This document shows, one piece after another, positions 1 to 6,053 of a DNA stretch of 6,213 nucleotides. A program made the translations under genes and the position numbers. Every line of letters begins with the position of its first letter. The first letter of the stretch is position 1. Source of the DNA: Pseudomonadota bacterium (GTDB lineage Bacteria; Pseudomonadota; Gammaproteobacteria; Pseudomonadales; Pseudohongiellaceae). The notes under the pieces are model-generated. The model saw only the letters and a program-made list of their open reading frames with translations. It was not told the DNA's origin and searched no databases. Location of the stretch: positions 1-6,213 of the forward strand of contig JADFOC010000173.1 in assembly GCA_022563075.1 (NCBI GenBank), read 5' to 3'.

Positions 1-655
1 CCTCTCCGCAGTCCTGCGCCGATCCAGTATTGTAGGGATACAGCGAATCCTCATGCAGAGAAATCGTCAATACATTAGCCTGGTCATAGAAAATGGTTTC
101 GGTGCCATTGCCGTGATGCACATCCCAGTCCACCACCGCTACTCGTGAAATATCTCCGCGGCTCAGTATGTCGCGCACAGTTATCGCAATATTGGAAAAG
201 ATACAGAAGCCTCGCCCTCTATCCGGTTCTGCATGATGTCCACAGGGGCGCACCAAGGCATAAGCGTTACGCACCTCGCCACCGAGCACCGCATTAGCGG
301 CAGCAATACAGCCTCCCACCGCCAGTTGCGCGATCTCGTAACTGCCCGGACCAAATGGGGTCGACTCACCGGCATTGCCGCCTTGCGCAGCGCTCATCTT
401 CTTAATTCGGTTCACATACTCAGGCGTGTGTACGCGCATGATCTGTTGTTCGCTGGCTGGTGAGGGCTCGATGGAGTGAAGTGTGTCGGTAATCCCGTAG
501 GCATCCAGCATATTCTTCAGCCGGCGCTTGGTTTCCGGATTTTCAAAATGCACCCAGGGTTGGAATTCGCCATTGGCGGGCAGCACTCCAATCGCGGCAC
601 CTGTGTCGTGCCACATGTACTTTTCATGCCAGACAAATCCTGTGGTTTTCTCCAT
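1..655 (-). CDS. Class II histone deacetylase-like amidohydrolase (partial, C-terminus beyond the left edge)
   Basis: Zinc-dependent deacetylase of the HDAC/acetylpolyamine amidohydrolase/acetoin utilisation superfamily. Bacterial members remove acetyl or similar acyl groups from polyamines, lysines or small amides in the cytoplasm. The frame is open for 218 codons from ATG at 655 to the window edge; family members are usually about 350-380 residues, so some 40% is missing. Visible motifs are the N-terminal TGFVWHEKYMWHDTG (5-19), FGPGSYEIA (101-109), the active-site pair in GHHAE (H140, H141), zinc ligands D178 and H180 in DWDVHHGNGT (176-185), and ISLHED (198-203). The third zinc ligand lies outside the window. 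There is no signal peptide. Residue 138 is Cys where the family normally has Pro (RPPGHHA), and residue 148 is Arg in a position usually Met (RGMGF). The ATG is chosen because the conserved domain starts at once; the same frame is open back to the esterase stop (GTG codons at 716-718 and 713-715), so a slightly longer form is possible. It is the last visible gene of the operon, 63 bp after the esterase. The family is certain; the substrate is unknown. Confidence 0.93.
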   Translation of the reverse strand, partial: MEKTTGFVWHEKYMWHDTGAAIGVLPANGEFQPWVHFENPETKRRLKNMLDAYGITDTLHSIEPSPASEQQIMRVHTPEYVNRIKKMSAAQGGNAGESTPFGPGSYEIAQLAVGGCIAAANAVLGGEVRNAYALVRPCGHHAEPDRGRGFCIFSNIAITVRDILSRGDISRVAVVDWDVHHGNGTETIFYDQANVLTISLHEDSLYPYNTGSAQDCGE

Positions 656-691
656 GCTGTTTCCGTAACTATTATCGTGTTGCCAATTACC

Positions 692-705
692 TGCCGCTAG
701 CGGCA
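692..705. repeat. 14-bp perfect palindrome between the esterase and HDAC-like genes
   Basis: TGCCGCTAGCGGCA is a perfect inverted repeat. In the direction of transcription it directly follows a consensus Shine-Dalgarno sequence, AGGAGG (complement of 706-711). That AGGAGG has no usable start codon at normal spacing and lies about 50 nt before the HDAC-like ATG. The palindrome could fold as a small intercistronic hairpin or be a protein-binding site. No T-run follows, so it is not a convincing terminator. Confidence 0.5.
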
Positions 706-718
706 CCTCCTGCACCAC

Positions 719-2338
719 TCATCGTTGTCTGAGGTAAAGTTGTTCCAGCATATCGAGTTCTGTCTTCTTCGGATGCACGCCCGCGCGGGTGTTGGCATCT
801 AATATTTGAACCACGTCCGTAGCGGGATCATACACCGGCCAGTTGGGTAAGCCATCCGCATTAGGATTGCCGTTACGGGCGAAACTTACCCAGTAGTCCG
901 CCATTAATTCGGACAGCGCGTGGTCGTTCTCATCCCAACCAAGGCCCACAATGTCCAGATTATCGAACACATAGGCGAGTTCACCGGAATGATAGGCGCC
1001 GAATCTACGCTGGCCACCATCCCCATACAGGTCAGTCATCTCCGGCATATACAGACGAAACACCGGCGGTTCACGGCTAAAGAAGTAGACATAGGCAGCG
1101 TCACCACGTTCTGCCACCAGGCGACCCCATAAGCGGGCCGACAACAGAAAGCCATTGTCGGTGGCTATTTGTTTTCTGGCATCCAGTGGCGAGCTGCTGG
1201 CTAATTCTTGGTAGGATTTCTTTACATTATTGGCAGATTCTCCGAAAACGGTTTGCAGGTAATCATCCAGTTGCTGCTCGGTGATCTCAGGAGACGTATG
1301 CTGCAGACCATGGTTTTCATGGGCCAGTCCACCCACCATCAGCGGAATTCTATTTTGACTGCCAGATTCCAGCATCGCGTAGGGCGTATCGGGAATCACC
1401 CAGCCATCAATGAGTGTGCCACCGCCAACCCCTGGAGTAGCAATAAGTTTTTCGGCGTCAATCGCTCTAAGCTGGGTCAGAGCTGCCGCGCCTTGCCCCG
1501 AAATATCCAATCGGCTGGCATAATTTTCACCGGCTCGATGACCGGAATTGTCGCCATCAGTCAATCTTCGGTCTAATTTGATACAACCGGGTGATTGGCC
1601 AACGACCCCGTGTACTAGTCCTTCGGCCAGGGGGGAAGACATTATCAGGCACACATCACTGCCACCAGCCGACTGGCCGAAGATGGTGACTCTGCCCGGA
1701 TCACCGCCAAAATTGGCGATATTGCTGCGCACCCATTTCAACACTTCCAATTGATCGAGAATGCCATAATTGCCCGAAGAATCGTGCTCAGATTCTGCCG
1801 TTAATGCCGGATGCGCCAGAAATCCGAGAGCCCCCAGCCGATAATTGGCCGCCACAATCACCGCTCCTCTGGCGGCCAGGTTGGAGCCATCGAATATCAG
1901 CGGGCCACCATGGCCTGCGGTATTACCGCCGCCATGAAACCACACCATTACTGGCAACGAGTCGCTACTGTCCTGCGCTCCCGAAAATACATTGAGAAAC
2001 AGACAGTCTTCCGAACGCTGCAGATTGCCGCGGGCATACAGAGAGGCGTCCGAGTTTCGTGCCTGCCAGCAGGCCGCACCCACTCGGTCAGCCCGGCGAA
2101 CTCCGGCAAAGGGGATAGCGGGCGCCGGCGGTTTCCAACGCAAGTCTCTAATCGGTGGTGCGGCATAGGCAATTCCTTTGAAGACCGTGACACCGCTCGC
2201 GTATTTGGATTCGGTTCCCTGAAAGATTCCGCTGTCGGTAACCACCTGTGAAATTTCAATGGCGTTGCTCAACGAAAACGACAGCAAAACAGTTAGCGCA
2301 GCTAGCAACTTGAGGGTTCTCATCTGTAGTGTTTTCAT
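719..2338 (-). CDS. Secreted type-B carboxylesterase
   Basis: Serine hydrolase of the carboxylesterase type B/COesterase family (alpha/beta-hydrolase fold, relatives of pNB esterase), hydrolysing carboxylic esters; 539 residues is normal for the family. Residues 1-26 form a Sec signal peptide (hydrophobic core LLAALTVLLSFSLS, likely cleavage after SNA), so it acts in the periplasm or outside. The family marks are in order: GIAYAAPP (56-62), EDCLFLNV (110-117), the oxyanion-hole HGGG (135-138), the nucleophile elbow GQSAGG with S223, the acidic residue E341 in AHENHG, and the catalytic histidine H450 in GAYHSGELAYVF. C90 and C112 fit the conserved N-terminal disulfide. The triad is complete, so the enzyme is probably active. 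The start at 2338 is supported by AAGGA 7 nt upstream; the Met at residue 6 is an alternative. It is third in the minus-strand operon, 49 bp after the dehydrogenase-like gene. The motifs do not fix the ester substrate. Confidence 0.95.
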   Translation of the reverse strand: MKTLQMRTLKLLAALTVLLSFSLSNAIEISQVVTDSGIFQGTESKYASGVTVFKGIAYAAPPIRDLRWKPPAPAIPFAGVRRADRVGAACWQARNSDASLYARGNLQRSEDCLFLNVFSGAQDSSDSLPVMVWFHGGGNTAGHGGPLIFDGSNLAARGAVIVAANYRLGALGFLAHPALTAESEHDSSGNYGILDQLEVLKWVRSNIANFGGDPGRVTIFGQSAGGSDVCLIMSSPLAEGLVHGVVGQSPGCIKLDRRLTDGDNSGHRAGENYASRLDISGQGAAALTQLRAIDAEKLIATPGVGGGTLIDGWVIPDTPYAMLESGSQNRIPLMVGGLAHENHGLQHTSPEITEQQLDDYLQTVFGESANNVKKSYQELASSSPLDARKQIATDNGFLLSARLWGRLVAERGDAAYVYFFSREPPVFRLYMPEMTDLYGDGGQRRFGAYHSGELAYVFDNLDIVGLGWDENDHALSELMADYWVSFARNGNPNADGLPNWPVYDPATDVVQILDANTRAGVHPKKTELDMLEQLYLRQR

Positions 2339-2387
2339 GACTGATCCTTATTTGTCTAAACTTTGCTTATTGCTACGAGAATTCTTT

Positions 2388-3602
2388 TTATTCCACTGGT
2401 TCGATTCGCAGCAATGCGCCATCTTCTTCATCGATAAGCACATACAGATAGCCATCGGGTCCCTGTTTTACGCTGGTCACCCGGCGTTTGAATTCGGTTA
2501 ACAAAGCCTCTCGACGAATCTCTTCCCCGCGGCTATTGAAGACGATACGTTCGACGTGTCCAGTACCTGGAATTCTTCCTTCCTGCATCGAACCAACAAA
2601 CAAATTACCTTGCCACTCCGGAAATTTATCGCCCGAATAGAAAGTCAAACCAGAGGGGGCGATTGATGGCCACCAAACAATCATTGGTGCTTCGTACTCT
2701 GCAAGCCAGGGCGTTGCCGACACCCAGGCGCCTCGATACTGCCTGCTGTAAGAAGCAATTGGCCAGCCGTAGTTGGCACCGGCAAGTATTATATTGACTT
2801 CGTCTCCACCCTGCGGCCCGTTCTCACTGGCCCAAATGTCACCGGTTTCAGGATGCAAGGTGAGCCCGAGCTGGTTTCGATGACCAACTGAATACACTTC
2901 CGGCAGAAATTCACCAGTAGCCACAAATGGATTGTCATCTGGCGCCGTGCCGTCATCGTTTAATCTGAGTAACTTGCCGTAGTGAATGCTTGGATCCTGA
3001 GCGTATTCACCGATGCCGGCAAATACGTAGGCACCACCAATTGACATCAGCAACTTGTTGTCTGGGATAAACAACAATGCAGAAGCGGCTATGCCGCGGT
3101 CCAGACCCTCGGCAACAAAAATTTCCTGCACATCCGTTAAGCGGTCTTCGGCGAGGCGGCCGCGTACCAAAGCGATGGTTTGCTCTGGCTCACCTTCATG
3201 CACGATCGCTTTGGTATAGCTTAGATAAACAATGCGATCGTCTTCTGGGTGTAGTGCGATGCCCATCAGGCCCGCGCGAAATACTTCCGAGTACACTGGC
3301 GGCACCCCTTCGATGTCAGACTCAAGCAATTTACCGTCTCGTATGAGCCTTAACTTGCCGGAATATCGTTCGGTAATGAGAATATCGCCGTTATCTCGAA
3401 ACGCCAGGGCGAAGGGATTGGCCAACCCAGTAGCCACCGTCACCACACGAATCTTCTCTACTTCGAAGGTGCTTAGCTCGATCGACTGGCCTCGTAAGAT
3501 CTGCTCCCAGAGTGTGTCTCCAGTCTGGGCAAGCACGACGTTGCCGGAACAGCAGAGCACCAGGAGGAACAATATTTGGCGGCTTCGAGATGGTTGGCTC
3601 AT
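2388..3602 (-). CDS. Secreted PQQ-type glucose/sorbosone dehydrogenase-fold protein
   Basis: Six-bladed beta-propeller of the glucose/sorbosone dehydrogenase (GSDH, soluble aldose dehydrogenase) family, whose active members oxidise sugars with PQQ in the periplasm. The product is 404 residues from ATG 3602. That start has GGAG 6 nt upstream and puts a signal peptide at the N-terminus (QILFLLVLCCSGNVVLA, cleavage near residue 25), so it is preferred to an upstream TTG at 3641. Family motifs are ATGLANPFALAF (57-68), GDILITER (72-79), AGLMGIALHPE (110-120), YGKLLRL (208-214), GHRNQLGL (240-247), ASENGPQGGDEVN (258-270), ANYGWP (276-281), PSIAPSGLTFYSGD.FP (312-328) and KQGPDGYLYVL (379-389). 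The catalytic histidine expected before the IPD.KL strand seems to be missing: the stretch reads GIAASALLF (170-178). The usual RIRDV arginine pair near 373-376 reads RVTSV. It may be a divergent subfamily with altered cofactor use. No clear lipobox is present. Fold certain, activity uncertain. Confidence 0.9.
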   Translation of the reverse strand: MSQPSRSRQILFLLVLCCSGNVVLAQTGDTLWEQILRGQSIELSTFEVEKIRVVTVATGLANPFALAFRDNGDILITERYSGKLRLIRDGKLLESDIEGVPPVYSEVFRAGLMGIALHPEDDRIVYLSYTKAIVHEGEPEQTIALVRGRLAEDRLTDVQEIFVAEGLDRGIAASALLFIPDNKLLMSIGGAYVFAGIGEYAQDPSIHYGKLLRLNDDGTAPDDNPFVATGEFLPEVYSVGHRNQLGLTLHPETGDIWASENGPQGGDEVNIILAGANYGWPIASYSRQYRGAWVSATPWLAEYEAPMIVWWPSIAPSGLTFYSGDKFPEWQGNLFVGSMQEGRIPGTGHVERIVFNSRGEEIRREALLTEFKRRVTSVKQGPDGYLYVLIDEEDGALLRIEPVE

Positions 3603-3608
3603 GGGTGT

Positions 3609-3612
3609 CTCC
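3609..3612 (-). promoter_or_regulatory. Ribosome binding site deciding the dehydrogenase-fold gene start
   Basis: GGAG on the minus strand (within TTTTGGAG) lies 6 nt before the ATG at 3602. The alternative TTG at 3641 lacks a comparable site and would bury the signal peptide behind 13 extra residues. Confidence 0.7.
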
Positions 3613-3690
3613 AAAAGTGAAATACTAAGAATTTCTTGCAAGCCATGGAGGATGAGGTATTAGAACTTGTTACCCCATGCCATCCAGTAA

Positions 3691-4761
3691 TCAGTGTTGA
3701 TGACCAGGCCCTTGGGTTAGCGCCACCGCATTATAGTGCAGTCGAATCAGGTCGCGGCCAAAATCACCTGCGAAATCACGCCACACCAGATGGATATGGT
3801 TGGCATCATTTTGAGTATTGTCATATTCGATCAGAAATTCCGGCCCTTGCACGCGGTAATAATGGGAAGCGCCGCGTTCGGTGCCGCCAATCCAGGCGAA
3901 TTTAATATTTTCCAGGCCATCGGCATGGATCGATTGCAGGCGATCATGGGCAATCACATCCGGTTGGATCGAGGCAATCTCTTCGATCAGACTCATCAAC
4001 AGCCGTTGCTGACTGGCATCCAGTGCCGAATAACTCACTCCCACATCATCCAGTGCGGTTACTTCTTTACCCGCAGCCGTAAAAATGTCACGTGGCACCT
4101 CGGTGTCGAGTATTGCCTGGGAAGACTGGGATGGGTTTAGCGAAGTGACTAAAGAACGAGCCATATCTTCTTCGGTGGCTAACACACGAAGTCCCTGCTG
4201 CGGTCCTTCTCTCACCTCGGCGGGGTTGGTTCCGAAGAACTGAGGCGAGCTGGCGATACCCATGCCGCCAATAAAAGTCCAATTGAATGCCAGATGATGC
4301 CCTTCATAGCGAACCGCCCAATCTCCGTCGAGGGCGGGGCCACCGAATACGGTTAGATAGTAATCATCCGGGTCGCGAATGAAGCGACCATTGACTTCGA
4401 TTGCCGCCAAGACCGATTCCAGTGAACGAACCGCCTCCGTTTTCTCGAAGCCCTTGGCACTGAACAAGGTTTGCAACAGACCACGGGCCGCTTCCAGTTG
4501 CCCCTTATCCAGATCTTTAAGCGCAATACCGCGGCGATCGCGGGGGATAAAATGCCAATTGAAGCGCTCATCATCTTCAAACTGATAGCTGGCATCGTTG
4601 CGTTGAGCTGGCGTCAGACTACGCATGAAGCTGGTGGTGGCATCCACCAGCTCCTGGGTAAGCTCGACGCGAGTTTGTTGTGCGAGCGTGGCTTGCAGTA
4701 CCAGGCTGGCAATAACAAGGGTAAGTATCTGGGTTAAACGAACAACTCGGTTTGGGTTCAT
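3691..4761 (-). CDS. Secreted DUF3500 family protein
   Basis: A 356-residue exported protein matching the DUF3500 family, whose biochemical role is not established. Residues 1-27 are a signal peptide (hydrophobic QILTLVIASLVLQATLA, cleavage before QQT). Recognisable conserved stretches are FNWHFIPRDRRG (67-78), VRYEGHHLAFNWTF (150-163), FAWIGGTERGASHYYRVQG (288-306), FLIEYDNTQNDANHIHLVWR (309-328) and DFGRDLIRLHY (333-343). The His/Asp/Glu-rich blocks GHH (154-156), EYDNTQ (312-317) and NHIH (321-324) could form a metal or active site; this is inference. The ATG at 4761 has AAGGGGA about 6 nt upstream. It is the first gene of the minus-strand operon, 88 bp before the dehydrogenase-fold gene and divergent from the quinone oxidoreductase-like gene. 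No sigma70 promoter stands out for it in the 148-bp intergenic region; CTGACA (complement of 4854-4859) could be a -35 but has no good -10. Secretion with a GSDH-type propeller and an esterase suggests a shared extracytoplasmic substrate. Confidence 0.88.
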   Translation of the reverse strand: MNPNRVVRLTQILTLVIASLVLQATLAQQTRVELTQELVDATTSFMRSLTPAQRNDASYQFEDDERFNWHFIPRDRRGIALKDLDKGQLEAARGLLQTLFSAKGFEKTEAVRSLESVLAAIEVNGRFIRDPDDYYLTVFGGPALDGDWAVRYEGHHLAFNWTFIGGMGIASSPQFFGTNPAEVREGPQQGLRVLATEEDMARSLVTSLNPSQSSQAILDTEVPRDIFTAAGKEVTALDDVGVSYSALDASQQRLLMSLIEEIASIQPDVIAHDRLQSIHADGLENIKFAWIGGTERGASHYYRVQGPEFLIEYDNTQNDANHIHLVWRDFAGDFGRDLIRLHYNAVALTQGPGHQH

Positions 4762-4853
4762 GCCGGTCCCCTTCAGTTTTCTTATTGGTTGAGGAATACA
4801 GGGAGAATAAACCCGCTTTTCACCTCAGTCCATAGTCTCCACCACATTAGGAA

Positions 4854-4882
4854 TTGTCAGCGCCTTCGATTTTTGCGATAAA
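4854..4882 (+). promoter_or_regulatory. Predicted sigma70 promoter for the quinone oxidoreductase-like gene
   Basis: TTGTCA (4854-4859, 5 of 6 to the -35 consensus), a 17-bp spacer, then GATAAA (4877-4882, 4 of 6) with an extended -10 TG at 4874-4875. Transcription would start near 4889, leaving a leader of about 20 nt that just contains the ribosome binding site. The same -35 block read on the other strand is CTGACA, so a divergent promoter could overlap it. Confidence 0.5.
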
Positions 4883-4895
4883 TAGCACTTTTTGC

Positions 4896-4902
4896 GGAAG
4901 GA
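4896..4902 (+). promoter_or_regulatory. Ribosome binding site fixing the Qor-like start at 4910
   Basis: GGAAGGA lies 7 nt before ATG 4910. This supports the MKAVRVKEYGG start typical of the family over the in-frame TTG at 4892, which lies upstream of the binding site itself. Confidence 0.75.
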
Positions 4903-4909
4903 AGAAGCG

Positions 4910-5881
4910 ATGAAAGCGGTGCGAGTCAAAGAATACGGAGGCCCGGAGGTCATGTCTTACGAAGAGGTGGACATGCCGGAGATCGGCGCAACCGATGTGC
5001 GAGTGAAAGTGGAGGCGGCCGGTATTAACTATATCGATACCTACCAGCGTTCCGGGCTTTATCAGATTCCACTCCCGGCGACGCTGGGACTGGAAGCGGC
5101 TGGCACCGTCGAGGCCGTGGGTTCCGGTGTTACCCGCTTTAGCACCGGAGACCGGGTTGCTTACACCAGCGTTGCGGGTGCCTACGCCGATTATGCCAGC
5201 GTGCCTGCGGACAAGCTGGTGGCTATCCCGGACGGGGTTTCCTTCAATCAGGGTGCGGCCGCTATGTTACAGGGCTGTACCGCGCATTATCTCTGCAAAT
5301 CTACCTATCCGCTTAAGAAGGGCGATAGTTGCCTGATCCATGCGGCGGCTGGCGGTGTTGGCTTGCTGCTAATACAGATGGCGAAAATGCTGGGCGCCTA
5401 CGTCATCGGCACGGTTTCAACCGAGGAAAAAGCACAGCTGGCCAAGGCGGCGGGCGCCGATGAGGTGATCCTCTATTCCCAGTGCGATTTTAAAGACGAG
5501 GTCATGCGAATCACCGACAACCAGGGCGTCAATGTGGTGTATGACTCCGTCGGCAAATCTACCTTCGATAAGAGTGTCGATTGCCTGCAGCGACTGGGTT
5601 ACATGGTACTGTTCGGTAATGCCAGTGGACCGGTAACGGAATTTAATCCCGCCACGCTGGGCCCAAAAGGTTCACTGTTTCTCACGCGACCTACCCTGTT
5701 TGACTACCTGGCAGATCGAGAGAGCCCGGTCATGGTGCCTGGCGACCCGGAGCGCAAACGCCGCGCCGAACGTCTGGCCAACGGCTTGCCGCTGGCCCCG
5801 GATGTCTGGGAGAGCCTGCTGGCCGCGGGGGAGTCGAAGGGGCTGGATCGAGGGGAATTGAAGGCGTTGGCTGGCGTGTGA
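4910..5881 (+). CDS. Chimeric NADPH:quinone oxidoreductase (Qor-like) with an Ldh2-type C-terminal tail
   Basis: Residues 1-271 are a typical zinc-free medium-chain reductase of the zeta-crystallin/QorA type, which reduces quinones with NADPH in the cytoplasm. Marks are MKAVRVKEYGGPEVM (1-15), VEAAGINYIDTYQRSGLY (34-51), LGLEAAGTVEAVG (59-71), GDRVAY (80-85), the nucleotide-binding HAAAGGVG (144-151), YDSVGKSTFDKS (211-222), LFGNASGPV (234-242) and LFLTRPTLFDYLADRE (256-271). From about residue 272 the protein no longer resembles Qor. The family end (helix after FDY..TRE, then HxxYPLxxAxxAHxxLExRKTxGKxxL) is missing from all three forward frames. Instead VPGDPERKRRAERLANG (276-292), then LPLAPDVWESLL (293-304), matches the end of Ldh2/malate-lactate dehydrogenase family proteins. 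The 323-residue total is near normal Qor length by coincidence. Losing the segment that completes the catalytic domain probably impairs the enzyme. The gene may be a fusion remnant, a functional hybrid or an assembly join near 5720. The N-terminal assignment is firm; the tail assignment is from pattern memory. Confidence 0.85.
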   Translation: MKAVRVKEYGGPEVMSYEEVDMPEIGATDVRVKVEAAGINYIDTYQRSGLYQIPLPATLGLEAAGTVEAVGSGVTRFSTGDRVAYTSVAGAYADYASVPADKLVAIPDGVSFNQGAAAMLQGCTAHYLCKSTYPLKKGDSCLIHAAAGGVGLLLIQMAKMLGAYVIGTVSTEEKAQLAKAAGADEVILYSQCDFKDEVMRITDNQGVNVVYDSVGKSTFDKSVDCLQRLGYMVLFGNASGPVTEFNPATLGPKGSLFLTRPTLFDYLADRESPVMVPGDPERKRRAERLANGLPLAPDVWESLLAAGESKGLDRGELKALAGV

Positions 5882-5919
5882 AGAACACGCTGTAACCATC
5901 GGGTACAATGCGTAATTCA

Positions 5920-5968
5920 CGCGAAGGCGGGAATCTCTCGGAGGCTCCGTGAGATCCCCGCCTTCGCG
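5920..5968. repeat. REP-like intergenic hairpin
   Basis: CGCGAAGGCGGGAATCTC (5920-5937) pairs with GAGATCCCCGCCTTCGCG (5951-5968), 17 of 18 positions complementary. An inner stem CGGAG/CTCCG (5939-5943 and 5945-5949) separated by one base extends it after a T-T mismatch. The flanks TTCAC and GGGATGAC resemble the GTCATTCCCGCGAAGGCGGGAAT repeats dispersed in many proteobacterial genomes. It lies 38 bp after the Qor-like stop and before the convergent CoA-transferase, so it could work as a bidirectional barrier or mRNA end, though no T-run follows it. Confidence 0.8.
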
Positions 5969-6004
5969 GGGATGACGGAGACCACGGGTCGTGCCTGGTA
6001 CCTC

Positions 6005-6043
6005 GTAACAGGCCGATGTAACAGGCTGATGTAACAGGCCGAT
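6005..6043. repeat. Three tandem copies of a 13-bp repeat
   Basis: GTAACAGGCCGAT occurs at 6005-6017, 6018-6030 and 6031-6043. The copies are contiguous, and the only difference is a C-to-T in the middle one. A partial echo (CCCGAT) sits at 6049-6054. The array ends about 10 bp from the CoA-transferase stop codon. A role is unknown; replication slippage is the simplest origin. Confidence 0.85.
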
Positions 6044-6050
6044 TTCGGCC
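6037..6050 (-). terminator. Small hairpin just after the CoA-transferase stop (weak terminator candidate)
   Basis: GGCCGA-TT-TCGGCC forms a 6-bp stem right after the minus-strand stop at 6054-6056. In the direction of transcription it is followed by TGTTAC rather than a T-run, so intrinsic termination is doubtful. Confidence 0.25.
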
Positions 6051-6053
6051 CGA

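Noticed and set aside
2339..2387. Possible terminator or separate promoter between the dehydrogenase-fold and esterase genes
   Set aside because: The 49-bp gap has no hairpin with a T-run and no paired -35/-10 of quality; it holds only the esterase ribosome binding site.
3603..3641. Upstream TTG start adding 13 residues to the dehydrogenase-fold protein
   Set aside because: The internal ATG at 3602 has a good GGAG at 6 nt and gives a normal signal peptide; the TTG form would displace it.
3232..3663. 143-codon plus-strand open frame opposite the dehydrogenase-fold gene
   Set aside because: It is antisense to a well-supported gene and its composition mirrors the opposite coding strand; no domain is visible. 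The same applies to the open frames at 1208-1576, 1811-2251 and 3736-4140.
4892..4909. Upstream TTG start for the Qor-like gene
   Set aside because: The ribosome binding site GGAAGGA lies after the TTG and serves ATG 4910. MKAV is the usual family N-terminus.
5720..5881. Simple frameshift as the cause of the abnormal Qor C-terminus
   Set aside because: Translating the other two forward frames from 5720 to 5900 gives no Qor-like ending, while the existing frame gives a sensible different family tail.
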